From Luteolibacter yonseiensis (GTDB lineage: Bacteria; Verrucomicrobiota; Verrucomicrobiia; Verrucomicrobiales; Akkermansiaceae), in assembly GCF_016595465.1 (NCBI RefSeq), contig NZ_JAENIK010000011.1, forward strand, positions 1-64,000: a stretch of 64,000 nucleotides of DNA, read 5' to 3'. The number at the start of each line of letters is the position of its first letter. The stretch's first letter is position 1. Of the stretch, positions 51,767 to 60,652 are shown in pieces. A program made the translations under genes and the position numbers. The notes beneath the pieces were generated by a model, which was not told the DNA's origin, made no database searches, and worked only from the letters and a program-made list of their open reading frames with translations.

Positions 51767-52711
51767 ATGAGCCTGAACCAACTCGATCAATTGAAGCAAT
51801 ACACGACCGTCGTCGCCGATACCGGTGATTTCGAGTCGATGAAAATCTACAAGCCCCAGGACGCGACCACGAATCCTTCCCTCATCCTCCAGGCCGCGGG
51901 CAAACCCGAGTACAGGCATCTCCTCGAGCAAGCCGTCAACGAGGCGAAGGACGGCGGACTGGAAGCAATCCTTGATCGCATTCTCATCCTCTTTGGATTG
52001 GAAATCCTGAAAATCGTCCCGGGCCGTGTCTCCACAGAGGTGGACGCCCGCCTTTCCTTCGACACCGCGGCCACCATCGCCAAGGCGCACGAACTCATCG
52101 CCGCTTACGAAAAGGAAGGCCACTCGCGTGACCGCATCCTCATCAAGATCGCCTCCACCTGGGAAGGCATCAAGGCGGCGGAGGCTCTTGAAAAGGAAGG
52201 CATCCACTGCAATCTCACGCTCCTGTTCTCCTTCGCCCAGGCCGTCGCTTGTGCCGAAGCGGGTGTGCAGCTCATCTCTCCCTTCGTCGGCCGCATTCTC
52301 GACTGGCACAAGAAGGAAACCGGCAAGGACTATCAGGGGGACGAGGATCCGGGCGTCATTTCCGTCCGTTCCATCTACAACTACTACAAGAAATTCGGCT
52401 ACAAGACCGAGGTCATGGGAGCTTCCTTCCGTAACAAGGGCGAGATCCTCGCCCTCGCGGGTTGCGACCTGCTCACCATCAGCCCCGGCCTCCTGGGCGA
52501 GCTCCAGGCCTCGGAAGAAGCCGTCACCCCGAGCCTCACCGCGGAGGAAGCCGCTGCCAGCGATCATGAGAAAATCTCTCTCAACGAGAGTGATTTCCGT
52601 TTCCTCTTCAACGAGGATCCGATGGCGGTTGAGAAGACGGCCCACGGCATCCGCGCGTTCTCGGCGGACATCGTGAAACTTGAAAAGCTCATCACCGAAC
52701 TGCTCGGCTGA
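51767..52711 (+). CDS. tal: Transaldolase
   Basis: Transaldolase moves a dihydroxyacetone unit between sedoheptulose 7-phosphate and glyceraldehyde 3-phosphate in the pentose phosphate path. The 314-residue protein has the opening [45 protein letters not shown], the catalytic Lys in [13 protein letters not shown], and the [12 protein letters not shown] loop. Length is normal for the classical form. A strong bidirectional terminator follows. Confidence 0.96.
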   Translation: MSLNQLDQLKQYTTVVADTGDFESMKIYKPQDATTNPSLILQAAGKPEYRHLLEQAVNEAKDGGLEAILDRILILFGLEILKIVPGRVSTEVDARLSFDTAATIAKAHELIAAYEKEGHSRDRILIKIASTWEGIKAAEALEKEGIHCNLTLLFSFAQAVACAEAGVQLISPFVGRILDWHKKETGKDYQGDEDPGVISVRSIYNYYKKFGYKTEVMGASFRNKGEILALAGCDLLTISPGLLGELQASEEAVTPSLTAEEAAASDHEKISLNESDFRFLFNEDPMAVEKTAHGIRAFSADIVKLEKLITELLG

Positions 52712-52736
52712 GCCGCCTATCAAGGACAAGGTTACA

Positions 52737-52768
52737 AAAAAGCCACGGGGAATGCCCCGTGGCTTTTT
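52737..52768. terminator. Bidirectional terminator between tal and the MFS gene
   Basis: AAAAAGCCACGGGG (52737-52750) pairs perfectly over 14 bp with CCCCGTGGCTTTTT (52755-52768), with a 4-base loop. The A- and T-runs serve both convergent genes. Confidence 0.95.
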
Positions 52769-52777
52769 CATGAAGCG

Positions 52778-54004
52778 TTATTTCTTGTCTCCTTCGATGT
52801 TGGGCAGGAACACCGTCAGCAATCCGATCAACGGCAGATACGCGCACAACTGGAACACGTAATTGATTCCGGTGTGATCGGCCACCTTGCCCAGAACCGC
52901 CGACCCGATTCCCGCGATTCCAAACGCCAGGCCGAAGAACAGCCCCGCCACCATCCCGACTTTCCCGGGCATGAGTTCCTGCGCGTAAACCAGGATTGCC
53001 GAAAACGCCGAGGCCAGGATCAGTCCGATGAACACGCTCAGTACCGTCGTCATTTCCAGACCCACGTGTGGCAGCAGCAGGGAGAAGGGAGCAACTCCCA
53101 GGATGGACGCCCAGATCACCCGCTTGCGGCCGAACCTGTCTCCCACCGGTCCGCCGACGATCGTGCCGACCGCCACCGCGAAAAGCAGGACGAACAAATG
53201 CAGCATGGCGCTCTGTTTCGTGATATGGAAACGGTCGATCAGGTAGAAGGTGTAGTAACTCGTGAGAGAGGAGAGATACACATACTTGGAGAATGTCAGC
53301 GCCACCAGGATGGAGATCGCCCGGACCACCGTCTTTTTCGGATATGGATTGAAGGCCGCGTTTGCCACATCCTTCGGTTTCCGCTGGATGCGGTGGTGAT
53401 TGGAGGCCTGCCATTTTCCGATCTGATAGAGAACGGCGACCCCCACCAGCGCGATGATGGAGAAGCCCACAAGCGAATGCTGGCCGTGCGGCACGATGAT
53501 CAATGCGGCGAGCAACGGACCGATCGCGCTGCCGGCATTTCCGCCGACCTGGAAAAACGACTGGGCGAATCCGCGTCTTTTCCCCGCCGCCATGTGGGCG
53601 ATGCGGGAGGCTTCCGGATGGAAGATCGCCGAACCGGAGCCGACCAGCGCCGCGCTCAGCAGGATGGTGGCGAAGCTGGAAGCCATCGCCAGCGAGATCA
53701 GGCCGATGCCTGTCAGTCCCATGCCCACCGGCAGGGAGTAGGGCATGGACTTGCGGTCGGTGATGAATCCGACCAACGGCTGGAGCAGCGAGGCGGTGAG
53801 CTGGAAGGTGAAGGTGATCATCCCGAGCTGTGCGAAGCTCAGTTGGTAAGATGACTTCAGCAACGGATAGATCGAAGGCAACAGCGCCTGGATCGTGTCA
53901 TTGAGCATGTGGGAAAAGCTGATCGCGAACAACATGGTGTAAACCGTGTTCAGCGCCGGCGGCTCTCCCACCTCCATTGAGGTGCTTGCGATGGAATCTT
54001 TCAT
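52778..54004 (-). CDS. MFS transporter, fosmidomycin-resistance-like
   Basis: A 408-residue major facilitator with about twelve predicted helices. It resembles Fsr-type transporters: FAISFSHMLNDTIQALLPSIYPLLK, LVGFITDRKSMPYSLPVGMG and IFHPEASRIAHMAAG. FFGLAFGIAGIGSAVLG is at the end. The substrate is unknown. The start at 54004 (MKDSIAST) is preferred; 54052 would add 16 residues. It ends at the bidirectional terminator shared with tal. The AraC gene 53 bases upstream may control it. Confidence 0.88.
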   Translation of the reverse strand: MKDSIASTSMEVGEPPALNTVYTMLFAISFSHMLNDTIQALLPSIYPLLKSSYQLSFAQLGMITFTFQLTASLLQPLVGFITDRKSMPYSLPVGMGLTGIGLISLAMASSFATILLSAALVGSGSAIFHPEASRIAHMAAGKRRGFAQSFFQVGGNAGSAIGPLLAALIIVPHGQHSLVGFSIIALVGVAVLYQIGKWQASNHHRIQRKPKDVANAAFNPYPKKTVVRAISILVALTFSKYVYLSSLTSYYTFYLIDRFHITKQSAMLHLFVLLFAVAVGTIVGGPVGDRFGRKRVIWASILGVAPFSLLLPHVGLEMTTVLSVFIGLILASAFSAILVYAQELMPGKVGMVAGLFFGLAFGIAGIGSAVLGKVADHTGINYVFQLCAYLPLIGLLTVFLPNIEGDKK

Positions 54005-54057
54005 GCGGCGCGAACCGTCCTCCGGGAGGTTGCGGCAGGCAATCACCACCAACGGTG

Positions 54058-54948
54058 CTATCCGGTCTCTTGCTGGTATTTTTCTCGGATCTGGCTGCGG
54101 AACTCCACCGGAGTCGTTCCTTCGTAACGCCGGAAGAAGCGGCTGAAGTAGGACGGATCCTTGAATGCGAGCTGGTAGCCGATTTCAGAAACACTCAGTT
54201 CGGAGTAAAGCAGCAAGCGCTTCGCATCCAACAACCTGCGCAACCTGACGTGTTCTCCCGCCGACTCCCCGGTGGTCTCCCTCACCACGTCATTGAGGTG
54301 GTTCACGCTCACTCCCAGCGATGCCGCATACGGCTCCAACGACTGCCATTCATGAAAGTGCCGTTCCACCTCCTGATGAAATTTACGGACGATCACATGA
54401 CTCCGTCGTGCGTGGACCGTTTCTTCCCCCGCTCCATACCAGCGCGCGGCCTTTACAAACAGGATGTGCAGCAGGGCCCTGAGGATCTCCGCCGCACCTG
54501 GTTTCGCCGCGTCGAATTCCTCCTGCATCTCGTCGAAAATCGCCCGGGTTTCCGCACGGTGTTCCGGATCAACGGACAGCCAGGGCACGCCGTTCGTCGC
54601 GAAGTAGAATGGCAGTTCCAGCAGTTTTCCCGACGGATCATCCAGGAATTCGCGGGTGAAGGAAACGATCGTCCCATCCGTTCCCGGCGCGGGGCGGACC
54701 GTATGCACCTGGCCCGGACTGAGGAAAAACAGGGTGTCGCCCGTCACATCCGTCTCGCGGAAATCATGCATCAGCCGGCCACGCCCCGTCAGCAGCGAGA
54801 CTTGGAAAAAGTCATGGTAATGCGGACTCATCCGCATGGGGTCCTTCTTGAACGAGTCATCGAACGGCATCACCACGAATCCCTCCCGGCGCAGGTGCTC
54901 CTCGCCGTAGTCGATCATCTCGATCAATGGGATCTCGCGCCGGTTCAT
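54058..54948 (-). CDS. AraC family transcriptional regulator
   Basis: A 296-residue AraC/XylS regulator. The N-terminal cupin-like sensor half (about 1-160) has SPHYHDFFQVSLLTGRGRL and the DTLFFLSPGQVHTV loop. The C-terminal double helix-turn-helix (about 200-290) includes LGVSVNHLNDVVRETTG and the closing IGYQLAFKDPSYFSRFFRRYEGTTPVEFR split by turns. It begins seven bases after the MetR-like gene stop. The regulated target is unknown; the MFS gene just downstream is a candidate. Confidence 0.92.
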   Translation of the reverse strand: MNRREIPLIEMIDYGEEHLRREGFVVMPFDDSFKKDPMRMSPHYHDFFQVSLLTGRGRLMHDFRETDVTGDTLFFLSPGQVHTVRPAPGTDGTIVSFTREFLDDPSGKLLELPFYFATNGVPWLSVDPEHRAETRAIFDEMQEEFDAAKPGAAEILRALLHILFVKAARWYGAGEETVHARRSHVIVRKFHQEVERHFHEWQSLEPYAASLGVSVNHLNDVVRETTGESAGEHVRLRRLLDAKRLLLYSELSVSEIGYQLAFKDPSYFSRFFRRYEGTTPVEFRSQIREKYQQETG

Positions 54949-54955
54949 CGTGGTG

Positions 54956-55873
54956 TCAGCTTGGGATTTTTTCCACACCGGTGAGGGTGTTGAAGCTCAC
55001 CCGTTTCATGATGGACAGGAATTCCATCATGTAGGGCGTTTCCGCCGCCTCCCGTGTCGTTGCGGCGTAGAGATTCGCGAACAACCCGTTCTTGCGGATG
55101 GGACGCGACGCGACATAGTCCCGGTCCAGGTAGGGCTGAACCGCCCAGCCGGGCATCGCCGCGATGCCGCGCATGCTCGCCACCAGTTGCAGGATCGCGA
55201 CGGTCAGCTCCGTGGTCCTTCTTTCCGGCTCGATGCCCGCGGGTTTGAGCACTTCGCGGATCACGTCGATGCGTTCGTCCGGGATGGGATAGGTCACGAG
55301 CGTCTCCCGGGTGAAATCCCGCGCCTGCAGGCACGGCTTGGCCGCCAGGGGGTGGCGGTGCGCCATCAATGCCAGCACCTCGTATTTGAAAAGCGGATGA
55401 TAGGCGATGCCCGCCCGTGGGGTTGCGCGGGATACGATCACCAGATCCGCGCGGTCCTCCAGCAGCAACCCGACGGGGTCGGGGTGGAAACCCGAGACGA
55501 GATCCATTTCCACCTCGGGCCAGCCTTCGCGGAAGACATCCATCGAGGGCATCAGCCAGTCGAAACAGGAGTGGCACTCCACCGCCATCCTCAACTGCCC
55601 GGAAACCCCTTCCAGAATCCTGAAGACATCCCGCTCCGCCTGGCGCAGCATGCGGTCCGTGTCATAGGCGGCTTCCAGCAGGCGCTGGCCCACCGGGCTC
55701 ATTTTCAGCGGCTGGCTTTTCCTCTCGAACAACTCCGCTCCGAGCTGGTCCTCCCACAGCTTGATCTGGTGCGAGAGCGCGGGTTGGGAAAGGTTCAGCC
55801 GCTGTGCCGCCCTGGAAAGGTTGCCCGTTTCGGCGATGGCGATGAGGGAGCGGAGCTGGCGGATGTCGATCAT
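54956..55873 (-). CDS. metR: MetR-like LysR family regulator
   Basis: A 305-residue LysR-type regulator. The winged helix (about 1-60) has IDIRQLRSLIAIAETGNLSRAAQRLNLSQPALSHQI split at the recognition helix. The effector domain (about 90-300) has the MetR-like SCFDWLMPSMDVFREGWPEVEMDL. It is divergent from metE, with 87 bases between starts, which suits homocysteine-sensing MetR. The naming rests on context and likeness, not on a search. The AraC gene lies directly downstream. Confidence 0.85.
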   Translation of the reverse strand: MIDIRQLRSLIAIAETGNLSRAAQRLNLSQPALSHQIKLWEDQLGAELFERKSQPLKMSPVGQRLLEAAYDTDRMLRQAERDVFRILEGVSGQLRMAVECHSCFDWLMPSMDVFREGWPEVEMDLVSGFHPDPVGLLLEDRADLVIVSRATPRAGIAYHPLFKYEVLALMAHRHPLAAKPCLQARDFTRETLVTYPIPDERIDVIREVLKPAGIEPERRTTELTVAILQLVASMRGIAAMPGWAVQPYLDRDYVASRPIRKNGLFANLYAATTREAAETPYMMEFLSIMKRVSFNTLTGVEKIPS

Positions 55874-55882
55874 GTCCGGCGG

Positions 55883-55910
55883 GGATCATAATCAAATCCG
55901 ATGATGATCC
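55883..55910. promoter_or_regulatory. Candidate LysR operator between metR and metE
   Basis: GGATCAT (55883-55889) is an exact inverted match to ATGATCC (55904-55910) with 14 bases between, in the metR-metE intergenic region. It is not the E. coli MetR consensus. Confidence 0.4.
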
Positions 55911-55960
55911 AAGATTAAATGCATTTGGTGAATGGTGGTGGATTTCCAACAATGGGAGTC

Positions 55961-58291
55961 ATGTCAAGCATCCGCACCCACAACCTCGGCTACCCGCGCA
56001 TCGGGGAGCACCGCGAATTGAAAAAAGCCACCGAAGCCTACTGGCAGGGAAAAATCTCCCGCGAGGAACTGGAGGACACCGGGCGAAGGCTGCGCCGCGG
56101 GAACTGGCTCAAGCAGCAGGCCGCGGGGATCGACCTCATCCCGTGCAACGACTTTTCATTTTATGACCAGGTCCTCGACGCCACCTGCCTGCTCGGAAAC
56201 ATCCCGCCCCGCTTTGGCAGGCAGGACGCTTCGGACCCGGACTCCCTTTTCCTCATCGCCCGCGGTTCGCGGGATACGGCCGACAACTGCGGAGACGGGT
56301 GCGGTTGCCAGACCGGGACATTCGCCAGCGAGATGACCAAGTGGTTTGATACGAACTACCACTACATCGTCCCCGAGTTTCATGCGGGCACGGAGTTCAA
56401 GGTCTCCGGCACCAAGGTATTCGATGAATTCCAGGAAGCGCTCGCCCTGGGCATCCATGCCAAGCCTGTCCTCATCGGACCCGTCACCTATCTCAGCCTG
56501 GGAAAATCCCACGATGCGGACTTCGACCGCTTCTCCCTGCTTGATGGGCTCGTGGCAGCCTACGAGGAAATCATCGGCAGGCTGGCGGCGCTGGGAGCGA
56601 CGTGGATCCAGATCGACGAACCCATACTCGCCACCGACCTGGACGACCGCCGGCGCGACGCCTTCCTGGAAGCCTACGCCCGGCTCGCGACCGTCGCGGG
56701 AAACACCCGGCTGATGGTGGCCTCTTATTTCGGCGGGTTGCGGGACAATCTTCCTCTCTTCCTCAGCCTTCCTGTCGCCGGGCTTCATTTCGACGCCGTC
56801 CGCGGCTCTGACGAAGTTCCGGAACTGCTGGAGAAATTCCCCGAAGACAAGGTCCTCTCCCTCGGCGTCGTCGACGGGCGGAACATCTGGCGGAATGATT
56901 TCGACGCGTCACTCGGCCTTCTGGCCGAAGCGGAGGCCCGCCTCGGCAAGGAACGGCTGTGGATCGCTCCTTCCTGTTCGCTCATCCATTCTCCCGTGAC
57001 CTTGGAGAACGAGCCGAAGCTGGATCCTGAAATCAAGAACTGGCTTGCCTTCGCAGATGAGAAGCTCGCCGAGGTCAGCGCCCTCGGCGATCTCCTTGGC
57101 GGCCGTGCCGGACCGGGTGTCCTTGAGGAAAACCGCGCGGCCCACCTCGGCCGCCGCGGCAGTCCGCGGATTCACAATCCCGCCGTGCGGGCACGCCTCG
57201 CCGCGGTCGCTCCCCAAGATTTGGAACGGCGGTCGCGGTTTCCGGAACGGCAGGCCCTCCAGCGCGAAAAGCTGAAGCTGCCGCTGTTCCCGACCACCAC
57301 CATCGGCTCGTTTCCCCAGACCGCGGAAGTCCGTTCCGCCAGAGCCAGATGGAAAAGCGGTTTGCTGCCCGCCGTCGCCTACGATGCCTTCATCAAGGAG
57401 GAAACACGCCGCTGCGTCGCGTTCCAGGATGAGATCGGCATCGACATGCCGGTGCATGGCGAATTCGAGCGGAACGACATGGTGGAGTATTTCGGCGAAC
57501 AGCTGGAAGGATTCACATTCACCGCCAATGGCTGGGTCCAGAGCTACGGAACGCGTTGCGTGAAGCCGCCGGTCATTTTTGGGGATGTGTCGCGCCCGCG
57601 GCCGATGACGACCTACTGGTCCGGGTTCGCGAAGTCCCTGACCGAAAGACCGATGAAGGGCATGCTCACCGGACCGGTGACCATCCTCCAGTGGTCGTTT
57701 GTCAGGAATGACCAGCCGCGGGAAACCACCACGCGGCAGATCGCGCTTGCCATCCGGGATGAGGTGCTCGACCTCGAAGCCATCGGCCTCGCCGCGATCC
57801 AGATCGACGAACCGGCCATCCGCGAGGGGTTGCCCCTGCGTCGTGCCGATTGGGACCCCTACCTCGCGTGGGCGGTGGACGCCTTCCGCCTCTGCGCGAG
57901 CGGAGTGCGGGACGAAACCCAGATCCACACGCATATGTGCTATTCCGAATTCAACGATATCATCGGCGCCATCGCCGCGCTGGACGCCGACGTCATCACC
58001 ATCGAGACATCACGCTCCAACATGGAACTGCTGGATGCCTTCGTGGATTTCAATTATCCGAATGAAATCGGACCGGGCGTCTATGACATCCACTCGCCCC
58101 GCGTGCCGGGCGTCGCGGAGATGCGGCACCTCATGGAGAAGGCCGGGGCGGTCATTCCTACGGGCAATCTGTGGGTGAATCCCGATTGCGGCCTCAAGAC
58201 CCGCGGCTGGCCGGAAGTGCGGGCCTCCCTCGTCCACATGGTGGCATGCGCCAGGGCCTTGCGGGAAAAATCAAACGCCAGCCTCCGCTGA
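55961..58291 (+). CDS. metE: Cobalamin-independent methionine synthase
   Basis: MetE moves a methyl group from 5-methyl-tetrahydropteroyl-triglutamate to homocysteine. The 776-residue protein has the N-terminal LGYPRIGEHRELKKATEAYW and the C-terminal catalytic half beginning FPTTTIGSFPQT. Zinc ligands are visible as HMCYSEF, ETSRSNMELL and NPDCGLKTR. Length is normal to slightly long. The start at 55961 fits the family N-terminus; 55919 would add 14 residues. metF follows four bases later and the MetR-like gene is divergent. Confidence 0.95.
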   Translation: MSSIRTHNLGYPRIGEHRELKKATEAYWQGKISREELEDTGRRLRRGNWLKQQAAGIDLIPCNDFSFYDQVLDATCLLGNIPPRFGRQDASDPDSLFLIARGSRDTADNCGDGCGCQTGTFASEMTKWFDTNYHYIVPEFHAGTEFKVSGTKVFDEFQEALALGIHAKPVLIGPVTYLSLGKSHDADFDRFSLLDGLVAAYEEIIGRLAALGATWIQIDEPILATDLDDRRRDAFLEAYARLATVAGNTRLMVASYFGGLRDNLPLFLSLPVAGLHFDAVRGSDEVPELLEKFPEDKVLSLGVVDGRNIWRNDFDASLGLLAEAEARLGKERLWIAPSCSLIHSPVTLENEPKLDPEIKNWLAFADEKLAEVSALGDLLGGRAGPGVLEENRAAHLGRRGSPRIHNPAVRARLAAVAPQDLERRSRFPERQALQREKLKLPLFPTTTIGSFPQTAEVRSARARWKSGLLPAVAYDAFIKEETRRCVAFQDEIGIDMPVHGEFERNDMVEYFGEQLEGFTFTANGWVQSYGTRCVKPPVIFGDVSRPRPMTTYWSGFAKSLTERPMKGMLTGPVTILQWSFVRNDQPRETTTRQIALAIRDEVLDLEAIGLAAIQIDEPAIREGLPLRRADWDPYLAWAVDAFRLCASGVRDETQIHTHMCYSEFNDIIGAIAALDADVITIETSRSNMELLDAFVDFNYPNEIGPGVYDIHSPRVPGVAEMRHLMEKAGAVIPTGNLWVNPDCGLKTRGWPEVRASLVHMVACARALREKSNASLR

Positions 58292-58295
58292 TCCG

Positions 58296-59183
58296 ATGCA
58301 CATCCTCGACCAACTTTCTTCCGGCGGCCCATCGGTGTCGTTCGAGTTTTTCCCGCCGAAAAATCCCGCGGACCGGGCAAGACTGTTACAGACCATCGCA
58401 AGACTCGACGGCCTGCGACCCGGTTCCATCAGCATCACCTACGGGGCGGGCGGAGGCTCGCGGGATCTGACACTCGACCTGGTGGAAACCTTGCGTGACA
58501 GGAACCCGACACCGCATCTCACCTGCGTGGGACACACGCGGGGTGAGATCCGTGGAATGCTCACCCGTCTGGCGACGGCGGGCGTCGGCAACATCCTGGC
58601 ACTGCGTGGGGACCCTCCGAAAGCGGCGTCCGCCGGCCCGGGGGATTTCCCGCATGCGGCGGATCTGGTGTCGTTCATCCGCGAGTTCAAACGCCACCGG
58701 GATCCGCGCGGCTTTGGTATCGGAGTTGCGGGGTTTCCGGAGGGCCACCCGTCCACACCCGACAGGATGGCGGAGATGGATCATCTGAAAGCGAAAGTCG
58801 ACGCCGGGGCCGATTACATCTGCACGCAGCTGTTTCTGGACAATCATGATTTCCACGATTTCCGGGATCGTTGCGAACTGGCGGGCATCCGCGTTCCCAT
58901 CATCGCGGGCATCATGCCGGTGACCAGCGTGGCGATGATGAAACGGATCGCGACCCTCGCGGGTGGTGCGCGGTTTCCGGCGAAACTGATCCGCGCGTTC
59001 CAACGTGCCGGTTCCGATCCTGAAGCGGTCCGCCGTGCGGGCATCCACCATGCGGCGGCGCAGTGCTCGGATCTGCTGCATCACCAGGTGGCCGGCCTGC
59101 ATTTCTATACGTTGAATCAGGCGGATGCGGTGTTGGAGATCGGTGCGAAAATCGGGTTGGCCAGGGATGGGGTCGCGGCGTAG
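58296..59183 (+). CDS. metF: Methylenetetrahydrofolate reductase
   Basis: MetF reduces 5,10-methylene-tetrahydrofolate to the 5-methyl form used by MetE. The 295-residue protein begins with SFEFFPPKNPADRARL, has SITYGAGGGSRD and HLTCVGHTRGEI. It also has the FAD-site ILALRGDPPK, the AGADYICTQLFLD segment and the PIIAGIMPV segment. Length is normal. It starts four bases after the metE stop, so the two are co-expressed and supply methionine together. Confidence 0.95.
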   Translation: MHILDQLSSGGPSVSFEFFPPKNPADRARLLQTIARLDGLRPGSISITYGAGGGSRDLTLDLVETLRDRNPTPHLTCVGHTRGEIRGMLTRLATAGVGNILALRGDPPKAASAGPGDFPHAADLVSFIREFKRHRDPRGFGIGVAGFPEGHPSTPDRMAEMDHLKAKVDAGADYICTQLFLDNHDFHDFRDRCELAGIRVPIIAGIMPVTSVAMMKRIATLAGGARFPAKLIRAFQRAGSDPEAVRRAGIHHAAAQCSDLLHHQVAGLHFYTLNQADAVLEIGAKIGLARDGVAA

Positions 59184-59231
59184 CGACTCGCAAAATACGT
59201 AAAAAAGGAGCACGACGGACACATCACGAAC

Positions 59232-59263
59232 AAAGGCGGCGGGATCTCTCCCGCCGCCTTTTT
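59232..59263 (+). terminator. metE-metF terminator
   Basis: AAAGGCGGCGGGA (59232-59244) pairs perfectly over 13 bp with TCCCGCCGCCTTT (59249-59261), loop TCTC, then more T. Confidence 0.92.
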
Positions 59264-59465
59264 ATCTGAATACGCTGGGCCGCCGTCGCTCCGAGCCGCG
59301 CATGACGCGGAGCGGTGGCCACCCATAAATTGTATCACCAGTGACTAATAAGATAACGCCGCCGACGGATGAATTGTTTCAAAAAAGCGATATTTCGCAG
59401 ATATGATTTCATCCAACCTATATCAGATCTACAATGTGATTACTTGTGATGTCGCCAGGCGCAAA

Positions 59466-59494
59466 AAAGCCGGGATGCCGTCCATCCCGGCTTT
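59466..59494 (-). terminator. Terminator of the PepSY gene
   Basis: AAAGCCGGGATG (59466-59477) pairs with CATCCCGGCTTT (59483-59494) over 12 bp with a 5-base loop. On the minus strand TTT follows. It lies 18 bases after the PepSY gene stop. Confidence 0.85.
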
Positions 59495-59512
59495 CGTTTT
59501 TATAATCACCGT

Positions 59513-60577
59513 TCAACGGAATTTACGTTTCCACCAGAGGAAGGTGCCGGAGAGCGCCAAGATGGCGGGAGCGAGACCACCGAGGCTCCAGAGGATTTTC
59601 ACCGGCAGGCCACCGAAATTCCCGTAATGGAGCGGACGGAAGGAGTCGAGGATCTGGGCACCGACGCCTGCCTCGCTGGCGGGAGTGGCGCTCTTGAGTG
59701 CTCCGGTTCCTCCGTCGAAGACGATGATGGAGCCGTAGAGGCTGCGCAGGGTGCTTTGGTTCTCGATGGAGCCGAACATCATGATGTCACCGTTTTTCTC
59801 CTGTGGCAGGCTGATCCAGTTCGCCTTGTAGCCGGGGATCCTCGTCTTCGCATCCGCGACGAGTTTTTCGATCGACACGTTGTCGGCCCATTGGCGTTCG
59901 ACGGTCTTCACGACCGGCTCCGGTGCCTGCACGATGAGGTGGCCGATGAGGTGGGAAAGATTCCACCACGCGCCGGTGATGCCCAGGATGAGATTGAAAA
60001 CGGTGGAGCTGATGCCGACCATCTTGTGCAGGTCGGAGAAAAACATGCGGGCGCTCTTCTTCCAGCGCAGTTGGAAAAGCGTCTTCCAGAAATTCCGATA
60101 GATGATGACGCCGGTGATGCCCAGCAGGCAGAACATGACGCCGAAGATGCCGACCACGAGCTCCCCCGCATGATCGGCGAAGAAGCTGTAGTGGAGCTTC
60201 AGCAGCCAGTCCGAGACGGTGACGTTGCTGTCGATGTCGCGGTTTTTCGGAAGACCCGTGGTGGGGTCCACATACATCATCTTTCCCTCGTTTTCTCCGA
60301 CCTTGATGGCGTAGACCGCATCCGCGGAGCCGGGTCCGGGCCCCTTGCCCCACCCGGCGACCTTGTAGTCCGGCAGTTCTCCTTGAAGTTTGGCGAGGAA
60401 CCGGTCGTGGTCCAGCCGTGGTTTGGAGGTGTCCTGGATGACGACCAGTTCGGGGGCGATCATCCTGTCGATCTCTTCCTTGAAGACGAGAACGCTGCCG
60501 GTGAGCCCGACCACGAGAAGACCGAGGCCGGCGATGAGTCCGAGCCAGGAGTGAAGCTGATAGATACGACGTTTCAT
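59513..60577 (-). CDS. PepSY-associated TM helix protein, iron-linked
   Basis: A 354-residue membrane protein of the PepSY_TM type. An N-terminal helix (RIYQLHSWLGLIAGLGLLVVGLTGSVLVF split, about 3-32) with His9 is followed by a periplasmic PepSY-like domain (about 40-135). More helices lie at about 145-170, 195-215 and 330-350. His residues near helix ends (LHSWLG, DLHKMVG) could bind heme. Such proteins often neighbour siderophore receptors and may reduce ferric siderophores; this is inference. It lies 75 bases after the receptor on the same strand. Confidence 0.85.
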   Translation of the reverse strand: MKRRIYQLHSWLGLIAGLGLLVVGLTGSVLVFKEEIDRMIAPELVVIQDTSKPRLDHDRFLAKLQGELPDYKVAGWGKGPGPGSADAVYAIKVGENEGKMMYVDPTTGLPKNRDIDSNVTVSDWLLKLHYSFFADHAGELVVGIFGVMFCLLGITGVIIYRNFWKTLFQLRWKKSARMFFSDLHKMVGISSTVFNLILGITGAWWNLSHLIGHLIVQAPEPVVKTVERQWADNVSIEKLVADAKTRIPGYKANWISLPQEKNGDIMMFGSIENQSTLRSLYGSIIVFDGGTGALKSATPASEAGVGAQILDSFRPLHYGNFGGLPVKILWSLGGLAPAILALSGTFLWWKRKFR

Positions 60578-60652
60578 GGGGAAAATGAGAAACCATCCGC
60601 ACGGGAGATGCGCCCGTACGGATGGCCTGTTATTACACAACTACCGAGAAAA

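Larger units (their letters stand above)
59184..59512. other. 329-base gene-free stretch
   Basis: Contains the metF terminator (59232-59263) and the PepSY gene terminator (59466-59494). Between them, 59330-59460 is markedly A/T-rich compared with the rest of the window and holds no convincing gene or promoter pair. Confidence 0.5.

Noticed and set aside
55874-55960. SAM riboswitch upstream of metE
   Set aside because: The region is only 87 bases, shows no SAM riboswitch core, and a divergent LysR regulator explains control.
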